Source of the DNA: Prunus persica
Taxonomy: Eukaryota > Streptophyta > Magnoliopsida > Rosales > Rosaceae
Assembly (NCBI RefSeq): GCF_000346465.2
Contig: NC_034010.1
Location: forward strand, 13,674,482-13,738,481
DNA length: 64,000 nt
Direction: 5' to 3'
The position numbers were made by a program, and so were the translations under genes. Below the pieces are notes generated by a model. That model did no database searches and was not told the DNA's origin. It saw nothing but the letters and a program-made list of their open reading frames with translations. This document shows positions 19,211-30,784 of the stretch, in pieces; the stretch's first letter is position 1; every line of letters begins with the position of its first letter.

Positions 19211-22150
19211 ACACCTATAATTTAGTTGGTTTTATGTAGTTTGTCCTAAAAGTTACTTGGTATGGTCAATTGTGATGCTTAATTATCTTAATTAATTATT
19301 CGTATATAAAGGTAAGTAAAGTAAAATAGTAGATATTGCTTAATGGGCTACAAGACCCATGACTTGTATTGCCACATTTGTCATGGTGAATAACCATACG
19401 TCCACCACTTGTGCCGATCGTCTGGGCATATCTTGGTCTTTTTGAATTCACTTTCTACTTCCGGGACCATCCTTGACTCAATCGAAACCATAAAGTTTTG
19501 AACAAATACCCACTTCGACCACTACTTTGGGTGGCTAAGGTCACCCATAAAACCCCTCATGCATTTAGGACATTGTTGAGTTAATCTTAAACTATTTGTT
19601 GGTTACAGGAAGCTTGGTTATGCTTGAATGACTAGGTGCCCACTTCAGGGCAAGACGTGGTACTCTTTCGGTACGAGATCATTCTTCGACGCGTTCTAGT
19701 CAAGGCTCCGAAGACCATGTTTGATGTTCCACTCTTAAGAAAAAAAAGTTTTTTTTTTCATCAACTTGTGTGCCATTTTATGCCTTTAATGAGTATCGTT
19801 CTCATTGCTAAATAATGGAGGATGAGAATGCTTGGGATGTAAGTTATCAAACATGGACTTGGGGAGTACAATCACAAAATATATTTTATTTATAAAAAAG
19901 TGTTCGCCCTGAGTCATTCATTAGGGCAAACTAATAGTCGTTTGATAAAAACGAAGGAAAGAGAGAATAGAACTTAGAACTTCGGTGCAAAGATAAATTT
20001 TCTTAATAATTTGAGTTATAAACCTCTTACATGAATTTAAATCTCAAATAGAAAAACATAAAATAAAAAATTGAGCCTTGATTTTTTAAAGGAAAATGGT
20101 AAATGTTGGAGGCTACACTTATCAACTTTTTCTCCCCAATGTCCGTTTCCCAACCTAAGTGGCAATTAATAAGAAGAGTGTCTCATTTTAAAAATAACCG
20201 TGTTGTAGTTTAAATTGGGCCAATATGGTCTAACTCAGTGAAAAAGAGCATTGACTTGTGAACTAGTGGTGCGTTAGTAGTGTGTATGTGAGAAGTTTCC
20301 TCCCTTTTTATTTATTTATATTTTTTATATTTACACACTTTGATAGCTCTCCTTTTTGTGAAAGCTTTGTTCTTGAACGTTGGGTTGGCGTTTTCAAGCC
20401 TAGATTTGTTATTGCTAGGTTGTTTTTTTCGGGGGCTTCTAGCCCCGTAGTGAATTTTTTTCCTTCATATTGTAGAACCTAGTGTGATAGTGCTTTTGGT
20501 TGGGAAAAAAATTTTGAAAAAAAAAAGTTTATAAGTGTAGCTAGCTTCCTTGATTCCATCCACATCTCATCGTTATGATTTTCTTCAAGCTTACAAGGCA
20601 ACGAGTATGGATTGACACAATTTATAAATAAATAAATAAAAAAGCCCCCCTTTATGATCAAGATAGACACTCTGCCAATAAACGCAGCAACCATGCTCTG
20701 CATTTTGACCAAGAAAAAAGAAAAAAAGAAACCATGTAGGCTGCATGCCAATATAGGTGCATGGTGTGTGATGCTTGCCATGAAATTGGCATGATCAATC
20801 TCATCTGCTACACTCGTTTGTCATGACTCATGTGGAACCTTTTAGGAGTGATTTGCAATAAACAAAAATTAAAAAAATTAAAAACAAAAGCACATTTTCC
20901 TTAATTATAATATTAATCTCGCTTGTGCACATACACATATACTTTGATTTATATAAGAATTTATGTAAAAAAAGTAAATCTTTTACTAATAAAATTTTCA
21001 ATGATATTGCATTTAATGATATCACAATCAGGTCATTTTAGAAGTCAAATTATGCATTTAAGATTTATGTGAAATCATTCATTGCAAGACTTTTGTCAAA
21101 ATAATAAGAGATATCTGGTCATATACCTATTCTTAGCACTAATAATATAGATATATTTTACACCATTTAATTTCTATAAACAAACCCAAAAAATGACATC
21201 TGGCCTTATTAAATTTAATTTTAATTATTAAATTACTTTGATGACCTATTGAGTGTTTTGGGTATTTTTACGAGGTTTTGGTGTTGGGTTTGTTTTAAAA
21301 AATTGATGACAGTTTTATAATTTATAAGAAATTAAAAGCCACCTTGTTATTGTAAATAGGCTTTGGGTATGTTTTTAAAATTCATTTCATATAGGGTTAT
21401 ATATATAAAATTTGAGCCCCTATATTGGGTATAATAGTGAATCTCCCAATTAATAAATGCATATTATGTCATGCGATTTGCAAAATCAATATATGAAGCT
21501 CCATGGAAGGTTTCAAGAAGTCATTGACATGTTTACTAATTCATAATTGGAATCAAAATAAGGAGTTGAATTCCTATTACGGATACTCCTATGTTTATTT
21601 CACGTGGAAGAATCAAAATGCGAGTGTTACTCAAATAAAATCAGGAACTCTTGGGTGAGAGAGGTAGTATTCTAAATCCTAGAGAACTAACCCATTAGGA
21701 ATTCATATTTTTTACCCATTATATCCTCACACAATTTTAAAATTTTAAAATTTTCCATCTACTTGAACCGAACAAAGAGGGTAGTTTAGTAATCAATTTG
21801 GTTTCAATTCCAATTCTTGTGAATTTAGTAAACAACTTATAAGGAATTAATATTACTCCTACTCCAATTCTATATAGTAAAATAAACAACTTCAGAATAA
21901 ATCCGAAATCTAAACTTTCCTCAATCCAATCCAATCAGATTAGTATGTAATCCAAAAAAAAGAAGGAAGAAGCTATATGTAAGTTATGAAACAGGAAATA
22001 AGGAAAAACAAACGGGAAAGAAGCAAATCTTTTTTCTCCATCAGGAAAAGGAAAAAAAAAAGTTAGTCTTTCTGGTAGGAGTAATAAATGCAGTCAATTA
22101 CCAGGAAGCTACAGTGAACTTTCTTCCCTCCTTCCTGAATTTGAAGCGAC
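19211..22150. other. AT-rich intergenic region, no gene recognised
   Basis: Short ORFs only. The stretch 19370-19730 is less AT-rich than its surroundings but gives no recognisable protein. From 20000 onward the sequence is homopolymer-rich. The last few hundred bases form the promoter of the Ca2+-ATPase gene. Confidence 0.5.
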
Positions 22151-22157
22151 CGTCCTG

Positions 22158-22166
22158 TATATATAT
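22158..22166 (+). promoter_or_regulatory. Likely TATA box of the Ca2+-ATPase gene
   Basis: TATATATAT lies 133 bp upstream of the chosen ATG, in a TC-rich context typical of a plant core promoter and leader. Position and composition fit; there is no other support. Confidence 0.5.
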
Positions 22167-22290
22167 CCTATACGAATTCTCTCTTCCTCGAATATTAACA
22201 CTCATTAAACCCTTTGTTTTTTGGCTAAACTTTAGTTTGCTTTCCTGTTTATTGATCTTCATCAACTCGCAGTTTTCCTTGTCCATTGCC

Positions 22291-25200
22291 ATGTCTCGGA
22301 GGTCACGAAAACCCGCTGAACAGGCTTTTAATGCTGAAGACCATGCACCAACAGAACCGAAAACGCACAAGCAGAGGTGGCGGTTGGCCTTGACGGTCAT
22401 ATCCTTCACCAGGGCTCTTAATACACTTGCCAAGAAAGTAATTTATGACAAGGGCCAAGTACCTCGATCCATCTCTTACATATCCATTGATGTACCCAGC
22501 AACGAAGACGATAGTGCAGGCAAAAGCAGTCGTTCTTTGCTTGATCTTGATCAGAAGGCGCTTACTGATATGGTGAAGGACAAGAACCTTGATCTTTTGA
22601 GTCAATTTGGAGGAGTTAAAGATTTGGCTTCTACTCTTGGAACTGATGTGAAGGGGGGAATTGGCGGGGGAGAGGCTGATTTGATGCATAGGAAAGATGT
22701 TTTTGGAGCCAATGTGTTTCAGAAGCCGCCTGCAAAACGCTTCATGAGTTTTTTCATTGAAGCATTCAAGGACACAACCATCATAATACTTCTGGTATGT
22801 GCTATACTCTCTCTAGGGTTTGGAATTCAAAAGCATGGCTTGAAAAACGGTTGGTATGATGGTGGTAGCATTGTTCTTGCTGTCTTGTTAGTCGTTATTG
22901 TCACTGCTGTCTCGAACTTCAAGCAGTCGAGGCAATTTGATAAGCTTTCGACCAAGAGTAGTGACATAAGTGTTGAAATTGTGAGAGCTGGACAACGCCG
23001 TCCCATATCAATATTTGATATTGTGGTGGGTGATCTTGTTTGCCTGAAGATTGGGGATCAGGTTCCGGCAGATGGGGTGTTTATGGAAGGGCATTCATTG
23101 AAGGTGGACGAATCCAGCATGACAGGGGAAAGCGAACACATTGAGATCAATAGTGGAAACCATCCCTTTCTGTTATCTGGCACAAAGGTGACAGATGGGT
23201 TTGGTTTGATGCTTGTCACTTCTGTGGGCATGAACACAGCCTGGGGCGAGATGATGAGCTCAATAAGTCGGGATTTAGATGAGCAGACACCTTTACAGGC
23301 ACGGCTTGACAAGCTTACATCTTATATTGGGAAGGTTGGTTTGGCAGTGGCTGTGCTTGTTCTTGCGGTTTCGCTGATTCGTTATTTCACCGGACACACC
23401 ACAGATGACAAGGGGAACAGAGAATTCTATGGAGGCAAGACAAAGTTCGATGATGTAGTGAATTCTGCTCTGGATATTTTAGCTGCAGCAATCACAATTG
23501 TTGTTGTGGCGATTCCTGAAGGTTTGCCTCTGGCCGTTACCTTGACTCTTGCGTATTCAATGAAGAAGATGATGAATGACAACGCCTTGGTTCGAAGGCT
23601 CTCTGCATGTGAGACGATGGGATCAGCCACAACCATCTGCACTGACAAAACAGGCACTCTTACCATGAATGAGATGAAGGTTACAGAGTTTTGGCTTGGT
23701 CCAGAAGCAATGACAGAAGAGAATCAGTCAGAGATAACACAACCCATTCTGCAATTACTCCATCAGGCTGTAGGCTTAAACACAACTGGCAGTGTTTGTA
23801 TGCCGAATTCTTCATCCGTCCCTGAGATTTCTGGTAGCCCAACTGAGAAAGCAATACTTTCTTGGGCTGTGTTTGATTTGGGAATGAATTCTGAAGAAGT
23901 GAAACAAGGCTGTCAGATAATCCATGTTGAAACTTTCAATTCGGAGAAAAAGAGAAGCGGTGTTTTGATGAGGAGGAACGGTGAAAAGGCAACTGAAACC
24001 CACTGGAAAGGAGCAGCTGAGATGATACTGGCCTTGTGCTCAAATTATTATGACAAGACTGGAAAAGTGAGAGCCATCAGTGATGAAGAAAGATTGCATG
24101 TTGAGTCAATTATTCAGAACATGGCAGCCAAAAGCTTGCGGTGCATTGCCTTTGCTCATAAAATTTCTGAAGAAGAGAATGGCAGTCAGGGTCATGAGAA
24201 GCTTGAAGAAAGTGGGCTGACATTGTTGGGTCTTGTGGGTTTGAAGGATCCGTGCAGACCTGGAGTTCGAACAGCAGTAGACGCTTGCAGAGCTGCTGGA
24301 GTGAAAATTAAGATGATAACCGGTGACAATGTGCATACTGCAAAAGCTATAGCTGTTGAATGTGGGATACTGAAACCAGAGGAGGATCTGGAGGATGATG
24401 CAGTTGTAGAAGGTGTCCAATTTCGAAATTACTCACCTGAAGAGACAATGGAAAGGATCGATAAGATTCGCGTGATGGCAAGATCGTCACCATTTGATAA
24501 GCTAAAGATGGTACAGTACTTGAAGCAGAAAGGCCATGTGGTTGCAGTGACGGGAGATGGCACGAATGATGCACCTGCCCTAAAGGAAGCAGATATTGGG
24601 CTTTCAATGGGGATCCAAGGCACTGAAGTTGCAAAGGAGAGCTCAGACATTGTGATCTTAGATGATAACTTCACTTCTGTGGTGACTGTTCTGCGATGGG
24701 GCAGGTGTGTTTATAACAATATTCAAAAGTTCCTTCAGTTCCAGCTCACAGTAAATGTTGCTGCCCTTGTGATCAACTTTGTTGCCGCTGTTTCGTCTGG
24801 CAAAGTTCCACTGACTGCTGTCCAGTTGCTGTGGGTGAACCTTATAATGGATACATTGGGGGCTTTAGCTTTGGCCACTGAACAACCAACCAACGAACTC
24901 ATGGACAAGAAACCAGTGGGTCGAACGGAGCCACTCATAACCAGAGTCATGTGGAGAAACCTCTTATCTCAGGCTTTGTATCAGATCACCATCTTGCTGA
25001 CTCTACAGTTTAAGGGAAGATCCATCTTTGGCGTGGATGAGAAGGCCAAGAATACCCTTATCTTCAACACTTTTGTTTTTTGCCAAGTCTTCAATGAGTT
25101 CAATTCCAGGAACATGGAGAAGAAGAACATATTCAAGGGGTTACTCAAGAACAAGTTGTTCTTAGCAATAATTGGCATCACTGCAGTTCTTCAAATAGTG

Positions 25201-25332
25201 ATGGTTGAACTTCTGACGAAGTTTGCAAGTACTAAGAGGCTGAATTGGGGGCAATGGGGTGCTTGCATTGGGATTGCAGCGATGTCTTGGCCGATTGGTT
25301 GGCTTGTTAAGTACATTCCTGTTTCTGGATAG
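22291..25332 (+). CDS. Autoinhibited plasma-membrane-type Ca2+-ATPase (ACA12/13-like), single exon
   Basis: P-type IIB calmodulin-regulated Ca2+ pump that exports cytosolic Ca2+ using ATP. It has 1013 residues with no intron, as in Arabidopsis ACA12/ACA13 (established knowledge). The frame opens at 22114, but MSRRSRKPAEQAF at 22291 is preferred: the upstream 59 codons are leader-like and hydrophobic. The N-terminal autoinhibitory, calmodulin-binding-type helix is KQRWRLALTVISFTRALNTL. Motifs: TGES at 278, PEGLP in TM4 (about 408-412), phosphorylated Asp in DKTGTLT at 452, KGA at 573, hinge GDGTNDAP at 755. Ten membrane segments are visible; TM6 carries NLIMDTLGALALATE. The frame is intact with all catalytic residues present. 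Plasma membrane against endomembrane cannot be decided from sequence. Confidence 0.95.
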   Translation: MSRRSRKPAEQAFNAEDHAPTEPKTHKQRWRLALTVISFTRALNTLAKKVIYDKGQVPRSISYISIDVPSNEDDSAGKSSRSLLDLDQKALTDMVKDKNLDLLSQFGGVKDLASTLGTDVKGGIGGGEADLMHRKDVFGANVFQKPPAKRFMSFFIEAFKDTTIIILLVCAILSLGFGIQKHGLKNGWYDGGSIVLAVLLVVIVTAVSNFKQSRQFDKLSTKSSDISVEIVRAGQRRPISIFDIVVGDLVCLKIGDQVPADGVFMEGHSLKVDESSMTGESEHIEINSGNHPFLLSGTKVTDGFGLMLVTSVGMNTAWGEMMSSISRDLDEQTPLQARLDKLTSYIGKVGLAVAVLVLAVSLIRYFTGHTTDDKGNREFYGGKTKFDDVVNSALDILAAAITIVVVAIPEGLPLAVTLTLAYSMKKMMNDNALVRRLSACETMGSATTICTDKTGTLTMNEMKVTEFWLGPEAMTEENQSEITQPILQLLHQAVGLNTTGSVCMPNSSSVPEISGSPTEKAILSWAVFDLGMNSEEVKQGCQIIHVETFNSEKKRSGVLMRRNGEKATETHWKGAAEMILALCSNYYDKTGKVRAISDEERLHVESIIQNMAAKSLRCIAFAHKISEEENGSQGHEKLEESGLTLLGLVGLKDPCRPGVRTAVDACRAAGVKIKMITGDNVHTAKAIAVECGILKPEEDLEDDAVVEGVQFRNYSPEETMERIDKIRVMARSSPFDKLKMVQYLKQKGHVVAVTGDGTNDAPALKEADIGLSMGIQGTEVAKESSDIVILDDNFTSVVTVLRWGRCVYNNIQKFLQFQLTVNVAALVINFVAAVSSGKVPLTAVQLLWVNLIMDTLGALALATEQPTNELMDKKPVGRTEPLITRVMWRNLLSQALYQITILLTLQFKGRSIFGVDEKAKNTLIFNTFVFCQVFNEFNSRNMEKKNIFKGLLKNKLFLAIIGITAVLQIVMVELLTKFASTKRLNWGQWGACIGIAAMSWPIGWLVKYIPVSG

Positions 25333-26960
25333 CAGGTGCCAAGGCATATAGTTCCTGAAAAATTGTCGAACAGATAGAAACAGACTAATTCTTTTGTTGC
25401 TCTTTTACTATTCAATTTTTTTGTCTTCTTTTTTTACAGTAGTTTCTCAAAGAGATTTTCTCAATCCAGGATTAGATATATTGGTAAATGATGATGTAAC
25501 TAGTTATAACATCTTCAGCTCAATGATGCAATTCTCTTTTTTTTTATATCTTTTTTATCACACTGACGCAGTTCTTTTATGGAACTAGAAAGTAACAATT
25601 CTTGCTTCAGCCCTTTTGTTTGCTACATTACAATGAAAGGAGTAATTCCTATCAAGAAAAAGGAAACAATGAAAGCAATAACAAAGCCAAGAAAAAGAAT
25701 GACTTGTTCCGTTGATCATTATATCTTTTCCGGCTAACAATCTGATGCAGAACACTCAATTGATAATGCAGGCAAACAAGCCAAAAGAATGTTTACAATT
25801 AGCCAAAACATAGTACTCAGTACTCAGGTTATACTATGTTTTGGTAGTTCACCCCCCCAAATCAACTCTCCAAAGAAGAAAAATCCACACCACACAAAAT
25901 CTTTTAGAAAATACATAATCAGCTTAACCAAAGGTTTTCAGGTAAGGTATATGAAGTAACCATTTCGAGTTGTGCTATACCAGTTGCTAGCATTTTGCCA
26001 TTGCACACAGAAGCAGCAGAATTCGAATATATAGTCATTGTAATTTGTAATACTACTACTATATTCATCCCTGAAAATATTAACCACAATGAATTGAAGG
26101 ACGCAATTGGTTCAGTTTTGAACAATTTAGAACATGGCTGCTAAAGCTCTCTAGTGCATGATCTTTTTTTTCCGCTGTTCGTGGTTCATATCGAATGTCG
26201 AATTCGCATAGCTGAGCTGCGCATATCTGTTTCCAGCCAGCGATTTTGAAGCTTCCCTAGCTAAGAGTTTTATGCAATTTAAATCAGATTTTCCAATTTA
26301 GCTCTAACATAATTATAGTCCCACTTCTGGATATTGTTGTGAAAGATTTGTAATTCTTGACCCCACCCCCACTTCCCACCCCTAAAAAAATAAACAGAAA
26401 ATACCTGAAGTTAACTTCAAAGACAGTAACAGAGAAATTTAACTACTTTCTCGGATTTTCCTTGTAACCAAACAAAATCTTTCACATTATATAACATTTG
26501 GTAAAGTTTTAACATGGTTCTGATGCGTGTGAAAAAAGAACCCATTACTGTGTTGGAACTAATTTAATAGAATAATTATTTGGTTATTCTCCTTATTAAC
26601 TGCTACAAATTTTATTTGCATTTTGAAATTCAATCTCCTTTTGCCGCTAAAGATATGCATAGCATTTTAGATTCCCATTCACAAGAAGCAATGTAAAATC
26701 GGAACTTCTACACAAACAGAGTAAAAGAGAGAATAAAGAAAAGTTAGGGCAAACCTTCGATTTCGGTTTTAGCTGCCAATTTGTACTGTGAATCAAATGT
26801 TATCTTCCCAGGTTCCCAGCGCCATGGCCCTTGTGGTCCACTTTGTATTTAGAGCACTTCCACCTATTTGCCATGGCAAAGGGCAAGGGGAGGCAAAGTA
26901 TGTTTCCACCTATTGCCATGACAAAGGGCAAATACTATTCACATTTTTTTTTTTACTTGA
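25333..26960. other. 3' flank of Ca2+-ATPase and intergenic sequence
   Basis: No gene or RNA is recognised. The 3' UTR probably lies within the first 300 bp. At 26850-26940 the words CATGGCAAAGGGCAAG and CATGACAAAGGGCAAA occur twice about 50 bp apart after GAGCACTTCCACC, suggesting a MITE or non-autonomous transposon end that leads into the tandem repeat. Confidence 0.5.
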
Positions 26961-26964
26961 ACAA

Positions 26965-27225
26965 TTAATTTGGAGAAGATTTTCGGTTCCCACGTGTCAA
27001 TATTTATTATAAAATTGATATCTCATAATTCAAATGAATTTTTTGAATGCAATTCTCAGTTGCCACGTGTCGATATTTATTATAAAATTCAAATCTCAAA
27101 TTTCAGATAAGATTTTCGGATAAAATTCTCGAGTGCCACGTGTCGATATTTATTATAAAATACATATCTCAGATTTCAGATAAGATTTTCACCCTCTAAA
27201 ATCGGGCCATGTGTCATCTCTATCT
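26965..27225. repeat. 73-bp tandem repeat with CACGTG cores
   Basis: CACGTGTCRATATTTATTAT recurs with CACGTG at 26991, 27064 and 27137, an exact 73-bp period. A degenerate fourth copy (CATGTGTCAT) is at 27208. Between cores, the units share AAAATTNAAATCTCA and CAGATAAGATTTTC-like words. CACGTG is the G-box/E-box palindrome bound by plant bZIP and bHLH factors. Whether it acts as a regulatory array is inference; it probably belongs to a non-autonomous transposon. Confidence 0.75.
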
Positions 27226-28170
27226 TATAAATCTCTCGATAAAATTAGAGGCTCAACTCATACCTCTCACACCATACCTTCTCCATCCTTTCATTTATCA
27301 GATTTTAGATTTTATACTCCACTCTCAATGTCAGACATGAGGAGATACTCGATCTATCAAGTCAAGGCCGCCATCATGGTTCACAAGTCACCCATAATCG
27401 AACAATGACCAACTTGGACCCAACACTCATACAACAAAACATCTTCCATGGTTGTCCACGTCCCTCCGGGTTTGATGGAAGATGTCATAAGATGGTGAAT
27501 AAAAATGAAAATTGAAAGTGAATAAATTTTTGTGTAGAAAGTGAATAATATTAGAAGAAGAAGAAAATGTATGAGGCTTTGGTGTTATCACTTTAGTCTC
27601 CATAGTTTTAATTTTATTAATTTTTTCTCTGTAGTTTTAAATGCCTCGCAATTCAAGGATACGTTACAAATTCGGTCAACTTCCTTCTATTTCCATACAA
27701 AATTCTATCCAAAATACCACTCTACGTCGGCCATACGTACATCAGAAAATTGGACAGAAATTTGAATGTGTCGTCCTTGAATTGCGACGATATAAAACTA
27801 TAAGGGTGAAATTTCCATAATTGAAACCACATGGACAATAGTGGAAAATTCAGCAAATTACAAGGACTGAAAGTGACTTTTACCTTAAAAGTATAGGTTT
27901 TAGTGACGGATATGCAAAAAACAGCTCGAGCCGCTTCAACTAGTCAAATCAAATAAGTTCAAAGAGTTTGGTCGAATTTTTACCTACAAGTGTAATTTTG
28001 TACCAAATTAAATCAAACCTTAATTAGTTTGGTGTGGTTTGGTTTAGTTTGGTTGGGCCTATTTGAAAAACGTTTAAATCAAACCAAACCGCAAATAATT
28101 TTTTTTTAGTATTTCTTATTGATTATCACCAACTTACGATTATATTTTATCCCAACTACCATTTTATATT
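27226..28170. other. Intergenic region, no gene recognised
   Basis: Short ORFs only. Bases 27590-27900 resemble the ends of long-TIR plant transposons (AGTCTCCATAGTTTTAA, then AATTACAAGGACTGAAAGTGAC). Bases 27990-28090 are a low-complexity GGTTTGGT/AACCAAACC region. Confidence 0.4.
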
Positions 28171-28800
28171 TGTTTTTTGTTTTTTTTTCAAAGCAATAGA
28201 AATTTATTAAATCACCAGGAAAAAAGAATATACAAAGGACAAAGACAGTAACCTAAGCTAGCCAAAGAGCTGAAATGATTAGTAGAGAATCACTCTCGAA
28301 AATAACTTTTCTATACACCCTTATTGCCATAATTTCTCCGAATCTAGTCCAACATCAAGAACAAAATTGGCCGCTAGTCAACATGACTCTCCTAAAGAGA
28401 CTACTACCCAACATAATCAACTAAGTTTTCCAAAATTATGAGATAAAAACTACATAGAAAAATCAAAGAGTTTCTGGACTTTATTGAAAAAACTAAACCA
28501 AAACTAAAATACTAAAACAACGCAGACAAAAGGAAGAACAAACACCACTAATCTAGCTTCGGGACATCACATAGAGAGCGCCACATTCTCACTCCATGGC
28601 TCCAACACGCCAATTTACAGTAAATCAACCATGACCAAACAATCAAAGAGCAACCTCGTAAGATGAGACAAATTCAAAGCCAACCCAGATGCGTGCCAAC
28701 CTTTCAAACAAATAGCATATCGACATAGATCACCCAAAAAAAGGAGAACAATGAGAATATGATGGGATCCAGGGGAAAACTCCTCGAATCTAAAGCTTTC
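28171..28800 (-). mobile_element. Probable LINE or retroposon 3' end
   Basis: On the minus strand, a block with LKGWHASGLALNLSHL-like and FDCLVMVDLL-like coding traces leads into T-rich 3' UTR-like sequence. It ends in GATTTAATAAATTTC and an A-rich tail (T-rich on the plus strand at 28178-28190). A poly(A)-terminated minus-strand copy fits LINE retroposition. The frame is broken and no reverse transcriptase motif is in reach. Confidence 0.4.
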
Positions 28801-29061
28801 TCTCTCTTTTAGAGGTTTTTCTAAATTTAATATGTTTAAATTTATGGTATATTTGTTTAATTTATTATTAAAGGAAACACCATACCAAATTGGTTTTTAG
28901 ATAGATAATTATACTACTAGCTAGTACGAGACAACTAAACTACTCCAAACTGTGATGTCAAATTGGCCATGTGGGCTTTTTGTGTCAAGCTGCAATGAAG
29001 TTTCTTGCATCATTTATGCATGCCCCTTCATCAACTGACTTGCTTGATTGAATTTTCTATT

Positions 29062-29180
29062 GAGAGTGTTTGTCTCACATTGAAAAGTTAAGAGATCTAA
29101 TATGGGGTTATAAGGAGTTGAGCTACTACCCCATTGCCAATTGATTTGAGGGTAGAACCTCAACTTCCTTTATTTTCATC
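29062..29180 (+). repeat. TRIM/LTR-like fragment
   Basis: GTCTCACATTGAAAAGTTAA, then GGTTATAAGGAGTTGAGCTACTACCCC and GAGGGTAGAACCTCAAC. This word order is common in short plant Copia-type LTRs (TGTCCCACATTG...). No partner LTR or target duplication was found. Confidence 0.35.
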
Positions 29181-29275
29181 TTAATAAAATGAACACTATT
29201 AATCAATATTTTATTCTATTTTATTTTTTCTGGTCGTCTTTAATTAAATTAATTATCTTCCTTATTTAAATTATA

Positions 29276-29545
29276 CTAGCCTCTTCGCGGCTTTTTTTTT
29301 TAATAAAAAAATTTTAAAATTTATTTTAGAATTAAAAAAGATAATGAGTAGTTGTGTTCCATAAAATAGGATTCATTATCTAATTTTTCTTTTAATTAAA
29401 ATTTTTTTAATATGAAAAGTGTAAATTTACCATATTATCGTCATTTAATTAATAATTTCAATTCTTAATGTTTGCATTAACCAATGGCATTTTTCGGTAT
29501 TTTGAATGTTTTATCATTCTCTACCTTTTGCTTTATATATATAGA
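29276..29545 (-). mobile_element. Mini-Helitron, second copy, inverted
   Basis: On the minus strand it starts TCTATATATATAAAGC (29545 downward) and ends CTAG (29279-29276), between A and T, without target duplication. It is homologous along its 270 bp to the element at 2262-2549 (shared TGTTCCATAAAATAGGAT-like and CCATATTATCGTCATTTAAT-like segments). The 3' GC-rich part is shorter (CCGCGAAGAGG), so the subterminal hairpin is weaker. Confidence 0.78.
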
Positions 29546-29741
29546 TTTACAAAGTTCAAAAAATAATATATTTTATTATTTTTATGTTTGCTTTTCTTAG
29601 TTCTACACCAAACATAGAATATCACTAACGTTTATTCCAATTCATGCGAGTCCAATCCAAAGAAGTAGTCCAGACTTGTCCAATCCTGATCTTGTACAAT
29701 GTGTTTTTCTTTGTTAATGAAGGAAGAATCAACGTTATTAT

Positions 29742-29960
29742 CACTACTAGAAAACCTTATTATAAGCCATAAACAACTCATGACTTATATTCATGTTCGT
29801 CACAGACAAACCGTGGCTGAAGGTTGTTGACCATAAAACATGTAATTATGGTAGATGCGGGTGTTGCCATTAACTCTTCGCCACAATAAAGGGTATCTGT
29901 AGCCTATAAATGGTGGATCCCACCATGCCTAGCTTCTCACCCTTACAAAAGTTTGCATCT
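29742..29960 (+). mobile_element. Possible CACTA left end of a different family
   Basis: CACTACTAGAAAA at 29742 is a typical CACTA terminus. It is followed by short repeated words (CATAAACAACTCATGACTTAT; CCGTGGCTGAAGG; GCCACAATAAAGG). No right terminus or transposase is visible, so it is a fragment or a chance match. Confidence 0.35.
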
Positions 29961-30753
29961 TTCAATTAAAATATTAATATTCTTTAAATCCCCACAATCA
30001 TTACTAAATGTGCAGTGAAATAGAACTACACATGTCCATGATGTGGAGTGAAATTAGGGGTGGCAAATTTATGTCGGATTCAGATCATGTTGAGGTATTA
30101 CAAGTCAAGAATCTCCAATTCAAACACAACTTGTTTATTAAATGGATAACACGGCCCATATAACCCCCATTTGTTAAATGAATTGGGTTGAATTGTTATT
30201 TAAATTAACCCGTTTAACTAATTTAATTTTGTGACAGTTTACTGTAATTTTCCATTTTTTGGGCTTCCACCACATATGAAAAAAATGTAATTTTCAGGTT
30301 ATTTTTCTTTTGGTCGGAAACTTTTTAGGTTTCTATCCTATTTTGCATAAGGAGTAAATTGGAGAAATTTTCAAACCCATACCACATTGCAGCAAACAAA
30401 TTGGTTTAAAATTATGCAAAGAAGCTAACGAGATCTAACCCAATGAAAGAGGACCTTTACTTCAATCATAGAGGTCTCAGGTTTGAATCTCGACGGCATC
30501 ATAGTTATGTGTGTTTGTGAAATTCTCCCTCCCTTCTAGTTTAGACTATCGCTTGTATTTAAAATATATATATATAGTTCTGATTTCTTGGACCACAGGA
30601 GTCCAGGAGATTGTGGTTACCCACTGTTGGATATTAATCCAATGATTAAAAAATATTTCTTAAAAGTAGTGCAAGAGTGAACAAACCGTTGAAATTACAT
30701 CAAACATTGAGTGATTACAAATCTCTTGAATCCTTGTAGTCCAAGAGATAAAG

Positions 30754-30784
<31 letters not shown>

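Noticed and set aside
22114..22290. N-terminal 59-codon extension of the Ca2+-ATPase
   Set aside because: Hydrophobic leader-like translation unlike the family; the next ATG gives the expected cytosolic calmodulin-binding N terminus and length.
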